DNA of 14,808 nucleotides from Deltaproteobacteria bacterium (GCA_016183145.1 JACPFE010000059.1:1-14808), one strand, 5' to 3'. Positions 6,795 to 13,538 are shown, numbered from the stretch's first letter. Notes: generated from the letters alone by a model not told the origin. Program-made: numbers and translations.

Positions 6795-8327
6795 TCACTC
6801 CCACTCGATGGTCGCCGGCGGCTTGGGAGAAATATCGAATAGGACGCGGTTGACACCGCGCACTTCATTGCTGATGCGGTTGGAGATCCTGGCGAGGAGA
6901 TCCGCCGGGAGCGCAACCCAATTGGCGGTCATGCCGTCCTCGCTCTCCACGACGCGCAGAGCGACGGCGTTTTCGTAACTGCGCTCGTCGCCCATCACGC
7001 CCACGGTTTTGATCGGTAGCAGCACGGCGAAGGATTGCCAGACCTTCTCGTAAAGCCCGGCGGCGCGGATCTCATCGAGCACGATCACGTCCGCTTCGCG
7101 CAGCACATTGAGCCGCTCTTCGGTTACATCGCCCAGGACGCGAATCGCCAATCCCGGCCCCGGAAACGGTTGGCGTTGAATCAATTCATTGGGCAGGCCG
7201 AGCTCCCGGCCAAGCTTTCGCACCTCGTCCTTGAACAGTTCGCGCAGTGGCTCGATGAGCTTGAATTTCATTGCCGTTGGCAGACCGCCGACGTTATGAT
7301 GGGTTTTGATGGTCGCCGACGGTCCTTTGAAGGAAACCGATTCGATCACGTCGGGATAGAGGGTGCCCTGGGCGAGAAATGGAATTTCACCGAGTTTCTT
7401 TGCTTCTTCTTCAAACACCTCGATGAATTTATGCCCGATCCTTCGGCGCTTTTCTTCCGGATCTTTGACCCCTTTCAATGCCGCCAGGAAGCGCTCGCCG
7501 GCATCGACGTAACGAAAGCTCGAACCGAACCTCTCGGCGAAGAGCAGGCAAACTTGTTCCGCTTCATTCTTGCGCAGAAGCCCATTGTTGACGAATACGC
7601 AAACCAGCCGATCCTTGATGGCGCGGTGAATCAAAGTCGCGGCCACCGCCGAATCGACGCCGCCGCTAAGCGCGCACAGAACGCGCTCGCCGCCGACCTG
7701 TTCCTGGATGCGCCTCACCGAAATCTCCGAGAAGCGCTCCATCGTCCACTCCGCCCGGCAGCCGCAGATGCGAAAAATAAAATTGTCGAGAATCTCCTTA
7801 CCGCGCGGCGTATGAACGACCTCGGGATGAAACTGCACGCCGAAAAGCCGGCGTCCTGGATCGGCAAAGGCGGCGATCGGCGAGTTGTCGCTCTTCGCCA
7901 GCACGCTCCAGCCCCTGGGCATGCTGGTCATCTTGTCGCCGTGGCTCATCCATACCCGCACCGGATCGTTGCGGAAAAATCCGTGAAACAGATCGGCGCT
8001 GTCTTCGATTCTCAACTCCGCGGGACCGTATTCGCGCCGTTCCGCCCTGGCGGCGGCGCCGCCAAAGGCGAGATTTACCATGCCCATGCCGTAGCAGATG
8101 CCCAGGAACGGCACCGCAAGCCGGAAAAGCTCCGGGACGACCCTTGGGGCGTCTTCTTGGTAGACGCTCGCCGGGCCGCCGGACAGAATGATACCTTCGG
8201 GTTTGAGCGCTGCGATCTTTTCCAGCGAAATATTGAAGGGATGGATTTCGCAGTAAACCTTCGCCTCGCGGATGCGACGCGCGATGAGCTGGGTATACTG
8301 AGAACCGAAATCGAGGACGAGAATCAT
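6795..8327 (-). CDS. guaA: GMP synthase (glutamine-hydrolysing)
   Basis: This 510-residue enzyme converts XMP to GMP using ATP and glutamine. The N-terminal class I glutamine amidotransferase has Cys78 in GICYG and the His167/Glu169 pair in VQFHPEV. The ATP pyrophosphatase domain begins with the P-loop SGGVDS at 221-226. The C-terminal dimerisation domain contains RQPFPGPGLAIRVLG and ends in the family-typical PPATIEWE. One oddity is that the segment after the nucleophile reads GICYGMGM, where GICYGMQ is usual, so Gln is replaced by Gly. The ATG at 8327 overlaps the guaB stop codon (ATGA), showing translational coupling. An in-frame extension upstream of this ATG lies inside guaB and is not part of the gene. 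Confidence 0.97.
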   Translation of the reverse strand: MILVLDFGSQYTQLIARRIREAKVYCEIHPFNISLEKIAALKPEGIILSGGPASVYQEDAPRVVPELFRLAVPFLGICYGMGMVNLAFGGAAARAERREYGPAELRIEDSADLFHGFFRNDPVRVWMSHGDKMTSMPRGWSVLAKSDNSPIAAFADPGRRLFGVQFHPEVVHTPRGKEILDNFIFRICGCRAEWTMERFSEISVRRIQEQVGGERVLCALSGGVDSAVAATLIHRAIKDRLVCVFVNNGLLRKNEAEQVCLLFAERFGSSFRYVDAGERFLAALKGVKDPEEKRRRIGHKFIEVFEEEAKKLGEIPFLAQGTLYPDVIESVSFKGPSATIKTHHNVGGLPTAMKFKLIEPLRELFKDEVRKLGRELGLPNELIQRQPFPGPGLAIRVLGDVTEERLNVLREADVIVLDEIRAAGLYEKVWQSFAVLLPIKTVGVMGDERSYENAVALRVVESEDGMTANWVALPADLLARISNRISNEVRGVNRVLFDISPKPPATIEWE

Positions 8328-9790
8328 TCTATTCTGTAATTGGGGGATTCCTTGGTGATGAACACGTCGTGGACATGTCCCTCTCTGAGCCCCGCGGCGG
8401 TGATTTGCATGAAGCGGGCCTTGGCGCGTAGCGCCGCGACGTCGCGGCAACCTAAGTAACCCATCCCGGCGCGCAGCCCACCGACCAGTTGATGAATGTT
8501 GAAGGAGAGCGACCCTTTGTAGGGCACCTGGCCTTCGATGCCTTCCGGCACGAGCTTCATCGGCTCTTCGATATCGGCTTGGCCATAGCGATCTTTGCTT
8601 CCCTGATTCATCGCGCCAATCGAGCCCATGCCGCGGTAAACTTTGTAAGTTCGCCCCTGGTAGAGAATCGTTTCCCCCGGGCTCTCTTCGGTGCCAGCGA
8701 ACAAACTCCCGACCATCACCGAATTGGCCCCGGCAGCCAACGCCTTGGTGATATCGCCGGAGAACTTGATCCCGCCGTCGGCGATGATCGGCACGTTGTG
8801 GCGCGCCCCGGCCTTAGCGCAGCTACCGATCGCCGTGATTTGCGGAACTCCGACACCGGAGATGACCCGCGTCGTGCAGATCGAGCCCGGACCGACGCCT
8901 ACCTTGACTGCGTTGACACCCGCCTGAATCAGCGCCGTTGCCCCTTCTTCCGTCGCCACGTTGCCGGCGGCCAGATCGAGGTCGGGATAACGGTGGCGAA
9001 TCTGTCGGACGACATCGATGACGTTTTTCGAATGGCCGTGGGCGGTGTCGACGGTCACGAGGTCGGCACCCGCCCGGACCAACGCTTCGACCCGCTCTTC
9101 CCAATCGGATCCGACGCCGACCGCCGCGCCCACGCGCAGCCGACCCCGGTCGTCTTTACAGGCATTGGGGTACTGTATTTTCTTCTCGATGTCCTTGACC
9201 GTAATCAGGCCCTTCAGTTGAAATTCATCGTCGACAACCAAGAGCTTTTCAATGCGATGTTGATGCAAGATCTCCTTGGCGTCGTCGAGATCGACGCCCG
9301 GTTTCACCGTGACTAATTTATCCTTGGTCATGACTGCCGAGACCGGGCGGTCGAGTTCTTTTTCAAAACGCAGATCGCGGTTGGTCAATATCCCGACCAG
9401 CTTGCCGTTCTTGGTCACGGGCAGACCGGAGATGCGAAATTTCCGCATGATCTCGCGGGCTTCATAGATTTTTTGCTCCGGCGCCACCGTGATCGGTTCC
9501 GAAATCATCCCGCTCTCGAATTTCTTGACTTTCTCAACCTCTGCCGCTTGGGCGGAAACGGTGAGATTGCGATGAATCATCCCCAAGCCACCCTCTTGCG
9601 CCATGGCGATGGCGGTTTTTGCTTCCGTCACGGTATCCATGGCGGCGCTCACCAGCGGAATATTGAGCGCGATGCGCTCGGTCAAGCGCGTCTTGACGTC
9701 GATATCGCGGGGCAAAACCGCAGACTCCGCCGGGATTAATAGGACATCGTCGAAGGTTAAGCCAACCGGCAAGACTTCCTGTTCTAACAC
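8324..9790 (-). CDS. guaB: IMP dehydrogenase
   Basis: This 488-residue enzyme oxidises IMP to XMP with NAD, the first committed step to GMP. It is full length, with the TIM barrel split by two CBS domains at about residues 97-205. The catalytic loop GVGPGSICTTR contains Cys305, VYRGMGSIGAM binds the phosphate, and the mobile flap has RYGQ at about 401-404. It starts at GTG 9790 behind a strong ribosome site and ends in a 4-bp overlap with guaA. The gene is the first of the guaB-guaA-phosphatase unit. Its leader contains an intrinsic terminator between the predicted promoter and the start codon, suggesting control by premature termination. Confidence 0.97.
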   Translation of the reverse strand: MLEQEVLPVGLTFDDVLLIPAESAVLPRDIDVKTRLTERIALNIPLVSAAMDTVTEAKTAIAMAQEGGLGMIHRNLTVSAQAAEVEKVKKFESGMISEPITVAPEQKIYEAREIMRKFRISGLPVTKNGKLVGILTNRDLRFEKELDRPVSAVMTKDKLVTVKPGVDLDDAKEILHQHRIEKLLVVDDEFQLKGLITVKDIEKKIQYPNACKDDRGRLRVGAAVGVGSDWEERVEALVRAGADLVTVDTAHGHSKNVIDVVRQIRHRYPDLDLAAGNVATEEGATALIQAGVNAVKVGVGPGSICTTRVISGVGVPQITAIGSCAKAGARHNVPIIADGGIKFSGDITKALAAGANSVMVGSLFAGTEESPGETILYQGRTYKVYRGMGSIGAMNQGSKDRYGQADIEEPMKLVPEGIEGQVPYKGSLSFNIHQLVGGLRAGMGYLGCRDVAALRAKARFMQITAAGLREGHVHDVFITKESPNYRIE

Positions 9791-9794
9791 CTTT

Positions 9795-9801
9795 CACCTC
9801 C
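9795..9801 (-). promoter_or_regulatory. Strong ribosome binding site of guaB
   Basis: The minus strand reads GGAGGTG four bases before the GTG start at 9790, and this supports the non-ATG start. The SD can pair with CCTC a few bases upstream (CCTC-GCCCG-GAGG), a weak 4-bp hairpin. Confidence 0.75.
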
Positions 9802-9811
9802 GGGCGAGGCT

Positions 9812-9841
9812 AAAAAAAAACCCAGACCGAGGCCTGGGTTT
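9812..9841 (-). terminator. Intrinsic terminator inside the guaB leader (candidate attenuator)
   Basis: On the minus strand AAACCCAG (9841-9834) pairs perfectly with CTGGGTTT (9825-9818) over 8 bp around an 8-nt loop, followed by a run of T (nine T from 9820 to 9812). No T-run follows on the plus strand. No minus-strand gene ends here: the only upstream unit is the guaB promoter itself, so the element sits in the guaB 5' leader, 21 bp before the start codon. Confidence 0.75.
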
Positions 9842-9876
9842 CGTGGAGCTTGGGAACTCAATAGCAAACATAAAAT

Positions 9877-9905
9877 CTTATAGCAATAAATTTCTCCGAT
9901 AACAA
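9877..9905 (-). promoter_or_regulatory. Predicted sigma-70 promoter of guaBA
   Basis: On the minus strand -35 TTGTTA (9900-9905) and -10 TATAAG (9877-9882) are 17 bp apart. Transcription would begin near 9870 and cross about 28 nt before the leader terminator. The total leader is about 80 nt, too short for a purine riboswitch aptamer plus this terminator. Confidence 0.55.
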
Positions 9906-9959
9906 GATCGCCCATGAGTTGTGCTGGTCATTTCCATGTGTTACCTACAACCGTCAGCC

Positions 9960-10193
9960 ATGCCGTTGTACGAATACGAATGCGCCAAGGGCCACCGCTT
10001 CGAGGCAATCCAAAGGGTCCGCGAAAAACCCTTGAGACGGTGCTCCGTTTGCTCGGCGACGGCCAAGCGCGCCATCTCCCAGCCCACGCTGCTCCACAAC
10101 CGCGGCATTCATGTTTTCGACCGCGTCACCAAGGACGATGCCCTGCGCAGCCGTCCTTCCTCGCTCAAGTCGTTCAAGAAAGATAAATTTTAG
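9960..10193 (+). CDS. FmdB-family zinc ribbon protein
   Basis: This 77-residue protein begins MPLYEYEC, the hallmark of the FmdB/CxxC-CxxC zinc ribbon family, followed by a hydrophobic FEAIQ segment, a second metal knuckle RRCSVC and a basic tail ending KSFKKDKF. The first knuckle is atypical: CAKGH has a single Cys followed by His where many members have CxxC, so zinc would be bound by Cys3His or the site is altered. FmdB was named as a putative regulator of formamidase, but most members have no proven role. The ATG at 9960 is chosen from the conserved N-terminus. It lacks a clear Shine-Dalgarno, and in-frame GTG 9921 and ATG 9936 lie upstream. It is divergent from guaB. Confidence 0.8.
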   Translation: MPLYEYECAKGHRFEAIQRVREKPLRRCSVCSATAKRAISQPTLLHNRGIHVFDRVTKDDALRSRPSSLKSFKKDKF

Positions 10194-10195
10194 CG

Positions 10196-10209
10196 GCTTT
10201 CAGTTTTCG
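10196..10209. repeat. Degenerate heptamer pair at a convergent junction
   Basis: GCTTTCA and GTTTTCG sit directly behind the zinc ribbon gene. Each resembles the reverse complement of the NGAAACC units at 6042-6070. On its own this copy is weak, and its value comes from the matching position at a convergent junction. Confidence 0.3.
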
Positions 10210-10226
10210 GTGCGGCTAACTGCCGA

Positions 10227-10241
10227 GGCGCTGAGAGCGCC
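10227..10241. terminator. GC-rich hairpin after the zinc ribbon gene
   Basis: GGCGCT (10227-10232) and AGCGCC (10236-10241) form a perfect 6-bp stem with loop GAG. There is no T-tract, so termination by this hairpin alone is uncertain. Confidence 0.35.
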
Positions 10242-10247
10242 GAGTTG

Positions 10248-10273
10248 GAAAAATTCGAATTGCGAAATTTTTC
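10248..10273. terminator. AT-rich bidirectional hairpin between convergent genes
   Basis: GAAAAATTCG (10248-10257) and CGAAATTTTTC (10263-10273) pair with one bulged base around loop AATTG. Each strand has a run of five T in the downstream arm, so it could end the zinc ribbon transcript and the opposing regulator transcript. Confidence 0.4.
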
Positions 10274-10408
10274 TCCGCCCCGGCTGCGCAATTTGGCGGC
10301 AGCGCCGCGCGATGACGCTAGGGTAGTTTGATTGTATTCGAAGCGAGGGGGGTTTCGCGGGATTGAGGCGGGCGACGATGGAAGCTATGAAGGACGCGCA
10401 CGATTAAA

Positions 10409-11872
10409 TTACGACGTCCGTGGATGGCGTGGGCGCGCAACCTGATTATTTGATGGACCTTCGTTCTCCGACTGCGCGTTTTGATCGGCCCTGGGCCTAA
10501 AATCTTTCTTTTGAAGACCGTAAAGACGCATCTTACGCGTAAGCGTTCTGATACCCAGACCCAAATTTTTCGCGGTGAGAGCAATCTTTCCCTGGTATGA
10601 GCCTAGCTGTTGAATGAGGTATTGTTTTTCCTGCTCCATCAACCACTCGTTTAACGTGTTCGCCGACGGATCGGGGGCCCCGCGGTCTGCGGCCATGGGT
10701 GAGAGTATGGGTATCTCTATCTTCTCTATGACGGCTCCGGTAGTCATTACGACAGCCTTCTCAAGAATATTTTGAAGCTCCCGAATATTTCCCGGCCAGT
10801 GGTACTGCGTGAGCCGGCTCATCGGGCCCCGGGACATTCCGGTAATGCCCTTTTGAATCGCGACTCGATGGTGGCGCAGAAAGTCATCTACCAGGAGCGG
10901 GATATCTTCACGCCGGTCGCGGAGCGGGAGCAGACGGATCGGAATCACATTGATACGATAATAGAAATCACTACGCATCTTACCTTGAGAGATGAGAGCC
11001 TCCAAGGGAACATTGCTGGCAGCTATGACCCGCATATCGACCTGTATCGGGCGATCGCCGCCAAGCCGCTGGACCTTCTGGTCTTCAAGGACGCGGAGAA
11101 GCTTCGATTGCATGAGCAGAGACATGCTTTCGATTTCATCGAGGAACAGAGTGCCGCCGTGAGCCAGCTCAATTTTTCCCGCGCGCGCGCGCTCGGCGCC
11201 CGTAAAGGCTCCCTGTTCATATCCGAATAGTTCGCTTTCCAGAAGCGTATCAGGAAACCCGCCACAATTGATGGTTGCAAAGGGCCCATCCCGCCGTGGG
11301 CTATGATAGTGAATCGCGCTCGCGACCAACTCTTTCCCGGTTCCGGTTTCTCCCTCAACCAGCACCGTCATATCCGTCGGAGCGACCATGCGGATAGTCT
11401 CGAATACGCGGTGCATCTCCGGCGTCCTGCTCAGCATTCCGCCGAATTCGTCACCGCCCTTGAGCGTCCGGCGAAGTTGGCGAATCTCGATGAAAACCCG
11501 CGCCTTTTCCAGCGCCGCTTTTGTGGATTCTTGAATCGCCTCGGCGGCGAACGGTTTCACGATGAAATCACTCGCGCCCCTCTTGAGGACCTCGACAGCG
11601 CAATCAATGGCCGCGTGGCCCGTAATGACGATCACCGGGACATCGGGATAGTTTTTCTGTATCTCCACAGTCAGATCCACCCCGCTGATCCCCGGAAGCC
11701 GGACATCGGTAACCACCAAGTCAATGTCTCTTTTCTCAAGCCGCTCCAGCGCCGCCTCGCCCGAATGGGCGACCTCCACCGTGTAGCCACTGTAGGCGTA
11801 CAGCCGCTGCAGTTGTTGACAGATGATCTCTTCGTCATCAACCACCAAAACATGAGGGGTTAATTGATCCAT
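10409..11872 (-). CDS. NtrC-family sigma-54-dependent response regulator
   Basis: This 487-residue transcription factor has three domains. The receiver (about 5-120) has the acidic pair Asp12/Asp13, phospho-acceptor Asp56 in VVTDVRLPG, Thr84 and Lys106 in VKPF. The AAA+ domain (about 145-385) has Walker A GETGTGK (174-180), the sigma-54 contact loop GAFTGA (221-226) and Walker B TLFLDEI. The C-terminal Fis-type helix-turn-helix lies around KIALTAKNLGLGIRTLTRKM. All residues needed for phosphorylation, ATP hydrolysis and sigma-54 activation are present. The ATG at 11872 gives the normal N-terminus; a TTG frame extends upstream without family similarity. No histidine kinase is adjacent. It flanks polysaccharide-precursor genes, and a near-consensus sigma-54 promoter points away from it 116 bp upstream of its start, a likely target. 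Confidence 0.93.
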   Translation of the reverse strand: MDQLTPHVLVVDDEEIICQQLQRLYAYSGYTVEVAHSGEAALERLEKRDIDLVVTDVRLPGISGVDLTVEIQKNYPDVPVIVITGHAAIDCAVEVLKRGASDFIVKPFAAEAIQESTKAALEKARVFIEIRQLRRTLKGGDEFGGMLSRTPEMHRVFETIRMVAPTDMTVLVEGETGTGKELVASAIHYHSPRRDGPFATINCGGFPDTLLESELFGYEQGAFTGAERARAGKIELAHGGTLFLDEIESMSLLMQSKLLRVLEDQKVQRLGGDRPIQVDMRVIAASNVPLEALISQGKMRSDFYYRINVIPIRLLPLRDRREDIPLLVDDFLRHHRVAIQKGITGMSRGPMSRLTQYHWPGNIRELQNILEKAVVMTTGAVIEKIEIPILSPMAADRGAPDPSANTLNEWLMEQEKQYLIQQLGSYQGKIALTAKNLGLGIRTLTRKMRLYGLQKKDFRPRADQNAQSENEGPSNNQVARPRHPRTS

Positions 11873-11923
11873 GCTAATGTCTATCCGAGATGCGAACGGA
11901 AAACCTGCGGACCGTTGCTCCTG

Positions 11924-11936
11924 ATTGCTTCGCAAT
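11924..11936. promoter_or_regulatory. Candidate upstream activator site (inverted repeat)
   Basis: ATTGC-TTC-GCAAT is a perfect 5-bp inverted repeat centred about 84 bp upstream of the predicted sigma-54 transcription start. A second, looser dyad, AACGG (11895-11899) and CCGTT (11912-11916), lies just beyond. Enhancer sites of NtrC-type proteins usually lie in this range, but the repeat is short and could be chance. Confidence 0.3.
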
Positions 11937-11987
11937 AAAGCGTATCTGTCGGTACCGGGGCGCTATTCGAGTCACCAACGAAAATTA

Positions 11988-12003
11988 CGGCACGTCACTT
12001 GCC
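11988..12003 (+). promoter_or_regulatory. Near-consensus sigma-54 (-24/-12) promoter
   Basis: CGGCACG-TCAC-TTGCC matches the consensus TGGCACG-N4-TTGCW except at its first and last base. The GG (11989-11990) and GC (12001-12002) are separated by exactly 10 nt, and a T-run follows. It faces right, away from the NtrC-type regulator, with a predicted start at about 12014. The same bases form an imperfect dyad (GGCA-N-GT-N-AC-N-TGCC), so an operator is an alternative reading. Confidence 0.6.
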
Positions 12004-12013
12004 ATTTTTCCGA

Positions 12014-12154
12014 GTGGGCCGAATTGCATTGGGCTTCTATATCGCCATCTGAAAGGGATAGCAAGTTATTCCAAACTCTCTAATAAGGCCCAAAATTTCC
12101 CCCTTATACAAAGAATTACCCAAAAAGCAATAACGCCTTCGCGGGGCTTTTTTT
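12014..12154 (+). ncRNA. Candidate sigma-54-dependent small RNA
   Basis: The boundaries come from the predicted sigma-54 start and the T-run ending at 12154, giving about 140 nt. There is no useful ORF: the first GTG frame from 12014 stops after 12 codons. The 5' segment TGGGCC (12015-12020) is complementary to GGCCCA (12087-12092). TTGGGCTT (12029-12036) can instead pair with AAGGCCCAA (12085-12093) with one bulge, so two folds compete. A segment TTTCCCCCTT (12096-12105) lies outside these stems and is complementary to G-rich ribosome sites. The 3' end is a hairpin followed by T7. The arrangement, sigma-54 promoter plus short RNA divergent from an enhancer-binding protein, parallels Qrr1/LuxO. 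No sequence match to a known RNA family is claimed. Confidence 0.45.
12122..12154. terminator. Bidirectional intrinsic terminator
   Basis: AAAAAGC (12122-12128) pairs with GCTTTTT (12146-12152). Inside it CGC (12134-12136) pairs with GCG (12141-12143) around CTTC, with an internal loop between the stems. Seven T follow on the plus strand and five on the minus strand. On the minus strand it lies about 33 bp behind the dehydrogenase stop; on the plus strand it would end the candidate small RNA. Confidence 0.65.
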
Positions 12155-12185
12155 AGCTCCCGCATTGACAGAAATCATCTGAGCC

Positions 12186-13532
12186 TTACAGCGAAACGAT
12201 ATTAGATCTCGGAAAGCCCTTAAACGCGTTTCGGCAATCGACGATGACTTGGCTGTGAGCGGCAATCATCTGATAGTTGAAAGCCGAATGGTCTGTTAGA
12301 AGCACAACGCAGTCCATGGACTGAAGCATATCGGGATCGAGAGGCAGTGACTTGGTTTTCTCGCCATTGAGGCGGATCGTTGGCACGTGAGGATCGGAAT
12401 AACAAACGGCAGCGCCCTTCTGGTGAAGACCGTAGAGGACTTCGAGCGCGGGCGATTCCCGGGTATCGCTAGTGTCGCGTTTATAAGCAACTCCGAGGCC
12501 GAGAATTTTTGAGCCCTTAAAGCTGCGTTGACGTTCATTCAACGCATCGGCCACGCGGCTGATCGTAAACAGAGGCATTTGGCTGTTGATCTGTGCGGCT
12601 AATTCGATGAACCGCGGCTCGCAACCATTCAACCTAGCTTTCCACGTTAGATAGTACGGGTCCACCGGTATGCAGTGTCCGCCTAAGCCCGGCCCAGGAT
12701 AGAATGGCATAAAACCGAAGGGCTTGGTCTTTGCCGCTTCGATCACCTCCCAGACATCCACACCGAATGTACGACACATAATGGCCATCTCGTTGGCCAA
12801 TGCGATGTTGACGTTGCGGAAAGTGTTTTCGAGGAGCTTTGCCATCTCGGCGCATTCGGGCGAGGAAACAGGAACAATCTTCTCGACGAATTGCTGGTAA
12901 AGCAGACCAGCCAACTTGCCGCACTGCGGGGTGACGCCACCGATTATTTTGGGGATAGTGCGCGTCGTGTGAGTAAAATTGCCCGGATCGACTCGCTCCG
13001 GTGAAAATGCCAGGAAAAAATCGCTTCCCACTTGGCGACCTGGTTTCTCTAGTATCGGTAATACCAGCTCGCGTGTTGTACCGGGATAAGTCGTGCTCTC
13101 GACGACAATCAGTTGCCCCGGCTGAAGGTGGCTGCTGACCGCCTCGGCGGCAGCGATCACGTAGGAAAGATCGGGTTCTTTGGTTTTTCTGAGCGGCGTC
13201 GGAACGCATATGCTCACGGCATCAAGATTCTCGATGGCCGCCAGCGATTGCGTCGCCTTGATTCGTTTCTGTGTCACGAGCGGCAGCAGCGTCTCACTCG
13301 GCACATCCAGGACATAAGAGATCCCCGAATTGACGGAGTCGACTTTCTTGCGGTCGATGTCGATACCGGTCACCTCAAAGCCCTCCTTGGCCATCTCCGC
13401 AGCCAAAGTTAGCCCCACGTAGCCCAACCCAATGACGCCGAGCCGGGCGGCCCGATTCTGGATTTTTCTAACCAGCTCTTGCGAAGTTTGATCCTGCGTC
13501 CCCATTGGGATCTTTTCTTGACTCTGTAACAT
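12186..13532 (-). CDS. wbpA: UDP-N-acetyl-D-glucosamine 6-dehydrogenase (WbpA-type nucleotide-sugar dehydrogenase)
   Basis: This 448-residue enzyme is predicted to oxidise the C6 of UDP-GlcNAc (or a related UDP-sugar) to the uronic acid with two NAD. The N-terminal Rossmann domain has GLGYVG at 35-40. CVPTPL and DPDLSYV-like KEPDLSYV, then ESTTYPGTTRE and LAFSPERVDPGN, are the WbpA-group signatures. The catalytic Cys287 is in GPGLGGHCIPVDPYYL. The C-terminal UDP-binding domain contains GVAYKRDTSDTRESPA. All catalytic motifs are intact. A 20-residue N-terminal extension precedes the conserved part. The ATG at 13532 is fixed by AGGAGG six bases upstream. It lies 140 bp after the epimerase gene, on the same strand, with its own predicted promoter, and is followed by an intrinsic terminator. 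UDP-glucose dehydrogenase activity is the main alternative. Confidence 0.85.
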   Translation of the reverse strand: MLQSQEKIPMGTQDQTSQELVRKIQNRAARLGVIGLGYVGLTLAAEMAKEGFEVTGIDIDRKKVDSVNSGISYVLDVPSETLLPLVTQKRIKATQSLAAIENLDAVSICVPTPLRKTKEPDLSYVIAAAEAVSSHLQPGQLIVVESTTYPGTTRELVLPILEKPGRQVGSDFFLAFSPERVDPGNFTHTTRTIPKIIGGVTPQCGKLAGLLYQQFVEKIVPVSSPECAEMAKLLENTFRNVNIALANEMAIMCRTFGVDVWEVIEAAKTKPFGFMPFYPGPGLGGHCIPVDPYYLTWKARLNGCEPRFIELAAQINSQMPLFTISRVADALNERQRSFKGSKILGLGVAYKRDTSDTRESPALEVLYGLHQKGAAVCYSDPHVPTIRLNGEKTKSLPLDPDMLQSMDCVVLLTDHSAFNYQMIAAHSQVIVDCRNAFKGFPRSNIVSL

Positions 13533-13538
13533 GTCCGA

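Noticed and set aside
7035..8339. 434-codon plus-strand open frame opposite guaA
   Set aside because: It is entirely antisense to a full-length, motif-complete guaA and shows no family features; long antisense frames are common in GC-rich genes.
8328..8450. N-terminal extension of guaA inside guaB
   Set aside because: The extra 41 codons lack family similarity, while the ATG at 8327 gives the standard MILVLDFGSQYTQ start with an ATGA overlap.
8489..9316. 275-codon plus-strand open frame opposite guaB
   Set aside because: It is antisense to guaB, with no ribosome site or recognisable domain.
9790..9870. Purine riboswitch upstream of guaB
   Set aside because: Only about 28 nt precede the terminator hairpin, too few for the three-helix aptamer, and no conserved purine-aptamer core was seen.
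11303..11863. 186-codon plus-strand frame opposite the response regulator
   Set aside because: It lies antisense to intact receiver and AAA+ domains and has Arg/His-rich composition typical of shadow frames.
11989..12004. Sigma-54 promoter on the minus strand driving the regulator
   Set aside because: The same bases read backwards give TGGCAAG-N4-GTGCC, a poorer match than the plus-strand reading, which keeps GGCACG and TTGC exactly.
11890..12156. 88-codon plus-strand frame covering the putative small RNA
   Set aside because: Its start lies upstream of the predicted sigma-54 promoter, it has no ribosome site or domain, and it ends in the terminator hairpin; a coding reading is not supported.
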